Source: Ifrita kowaldi (taxonomy: Eukaryota; Chordata; Aves; Passeriformes; Cinclosomatidae). Taken from it: a stretch of DNA of 64,000 nt. The first letter of the stretch is position 1, and each line of letters opens with the position of its first letter. The DNA lies in the NCBI GenBank assembly GCA_013398055.1, contig VZRS01002382.1:648018-712017 (forward strand), given 5' to 3'. Made by a program: the position numbers and the translations under genes. The notes beneath the pieces were generated by a model, which had not been told where the DNA came from, searched no databases, and worked only from the letters and a program-made list of their open reading frames with translations. Positions 63,339-64,000 of this stretch are shown here, piece by piece.

Positions 63339-63751
63339 TTTAACAGCTAGATAGGGATAACTGTGCCAGCACAATGGCAGGGATGCAAATACATTGACCT
63401 TAAAGGTGTCACCTTTCTATAAAAATTACTGTAAATTCAAGTTGAAAATACCTTTCCATTGATTCTGGGACTGCAGGAACCCACTCTGCAAACCCCTTCC
63501 TGATTGCAAACATCCTTTAGTCTGGGTTTGCTCTGCTTGGCAGTGATTTGTAATGTGATTATACTGTACATTTACACACATCCTCTCAGCACTAACTGCA
63601 TGGCTACACTAGAAAAAAAAAGATGAAATAATAAAAGCAGTGAATCCCCTTCCTTCTTGAAGTTTAATGCTGTGTGATGACTCTTAAAAATTGTTTTACT
63701 AAGGGAATAAATGGGAACCAGGAGGTGTCTAAATGTCAAGTCACTTCACAA

Positions 63752-63774
63752 AAACAAACAAACAAACAAACAAA
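63752..63774. repeat. (CAAA)n microsatellite
   Basis: AAAACAAACAAACAAACAAA and continuing; five pure units. Confidence 0.93.
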
Positions 63775-63790
63775 GACCAACCACACAAAA

Positions 63791-63820
63791 TATCTAGTTG
63801 TTGTTTTATCTAGTTGTTGT
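63791..63820. repeat. 14-base direct repeat
   Basis: TATCTAGTTGTTGT occurs at 63791-63804 and again at 63807-63820, separated by two T. A small local duplication. Confidence 0.9.
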
Positions 63821-64000
63821 CTTATTTTCTTCTTTTCTCCTTTAGAAAAAAATCCCTGTTAAGAACAGTCCTCCTAACAGGAAAACAGAGAAATAAATAT
63901 TCTCTTACCAGTGCTCAGGCAGGAACTTATTGGTAATCAAGAACTAAGATATCACATGGAGGTCAGTCAGGAAAGATGAAGAGGTAATGATAAAAGACAG

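Larger units (their letters stand above)
63339..64000. other. Unique non-coding stretch at the window edge
   Basis: No gene seen. It contains a CAAA microsatellite and a 14-base direct repeat, both listed separately. Confidence 0.5.

Noticed and set aside
1..64000. tRNA, rRNA and CRISPR-like arrays
   Set aside because: No cloverleaf-type tRNA gene, rRNA segment or spaced direct-repeat array was seen by eye. A tRNAscan or Rfam search was not possible.

Overview
This window reads as avian nuclear DNA. The main evidence is at least 22 fragments of the CR1 LINE family in both orientations. Many carry the bird CR1 3' end: a stretch like GGTTGGACTAGATGATC, then CTTCCAACCC, then short tails such as ATTCTATGATTCTATG. 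There are no operons, no dense coding frames and no bacterial signals. I cannot name the species. All repeat-family names are assigned from memory of the consensus sequences, not from a search.

Most of the window is intergenic or intronic. The only convincing protein-coding sequence is a 3' terminal exon on the + strand at about 38383-39062. It has a good splice acceptor, 225 open codons, a TAG stop, a short 3' UTR and an AATAAA signal at 39253. It encodes a Pro/Ser/Ala-rich disordered region that ends in a leucine-heptad helix. A phase-compatible upstream exon is proposed at 37600-37716. Another open block with a strong donor lies between them (38251-38336) but fits the reading frame less well. 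I do not recognise the protein. Its N-terminal exons were not found and may lie upstream, inside or outside the window.

Layout: 1-5100 holds two long and one short CR1 copy plus microsatellites. 5100-16300 is mostly unique sequence with an old CR1 reverse-transcriptase remnant near 8740 and several CR1 tails. 16300-29500 is a quiet tract in which the recognisable repeats are mainly very old amniote ones: MIR-like SINE pieces and a palindromic element near 25760. 29500-37500 has five CR1 copies in mixed orientation. 37600-39280 is the gene end. 39300-49000 is non-coding, with an open frame of about 190 codons at 41726-42304 that I do not trust. 49000-50000 is a CR1 cluster. 54060-54250 is a degraded ancient SINE resembling LF-SINE. 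57100-57260 is a compound pentanucleotide satellite fused to a CR1 end. 58140-58255 is a tRNA-derived SINE, and 62590-63340 has two more CR1 copies, one of them among the longest copies here and with an intact 3' tail.

I did not find a new biological system. The points most worth following up are the unidentified terminal exon, the ancient SINE remnants as candidate exapted elements, and a few short open segments next to good splice sites.
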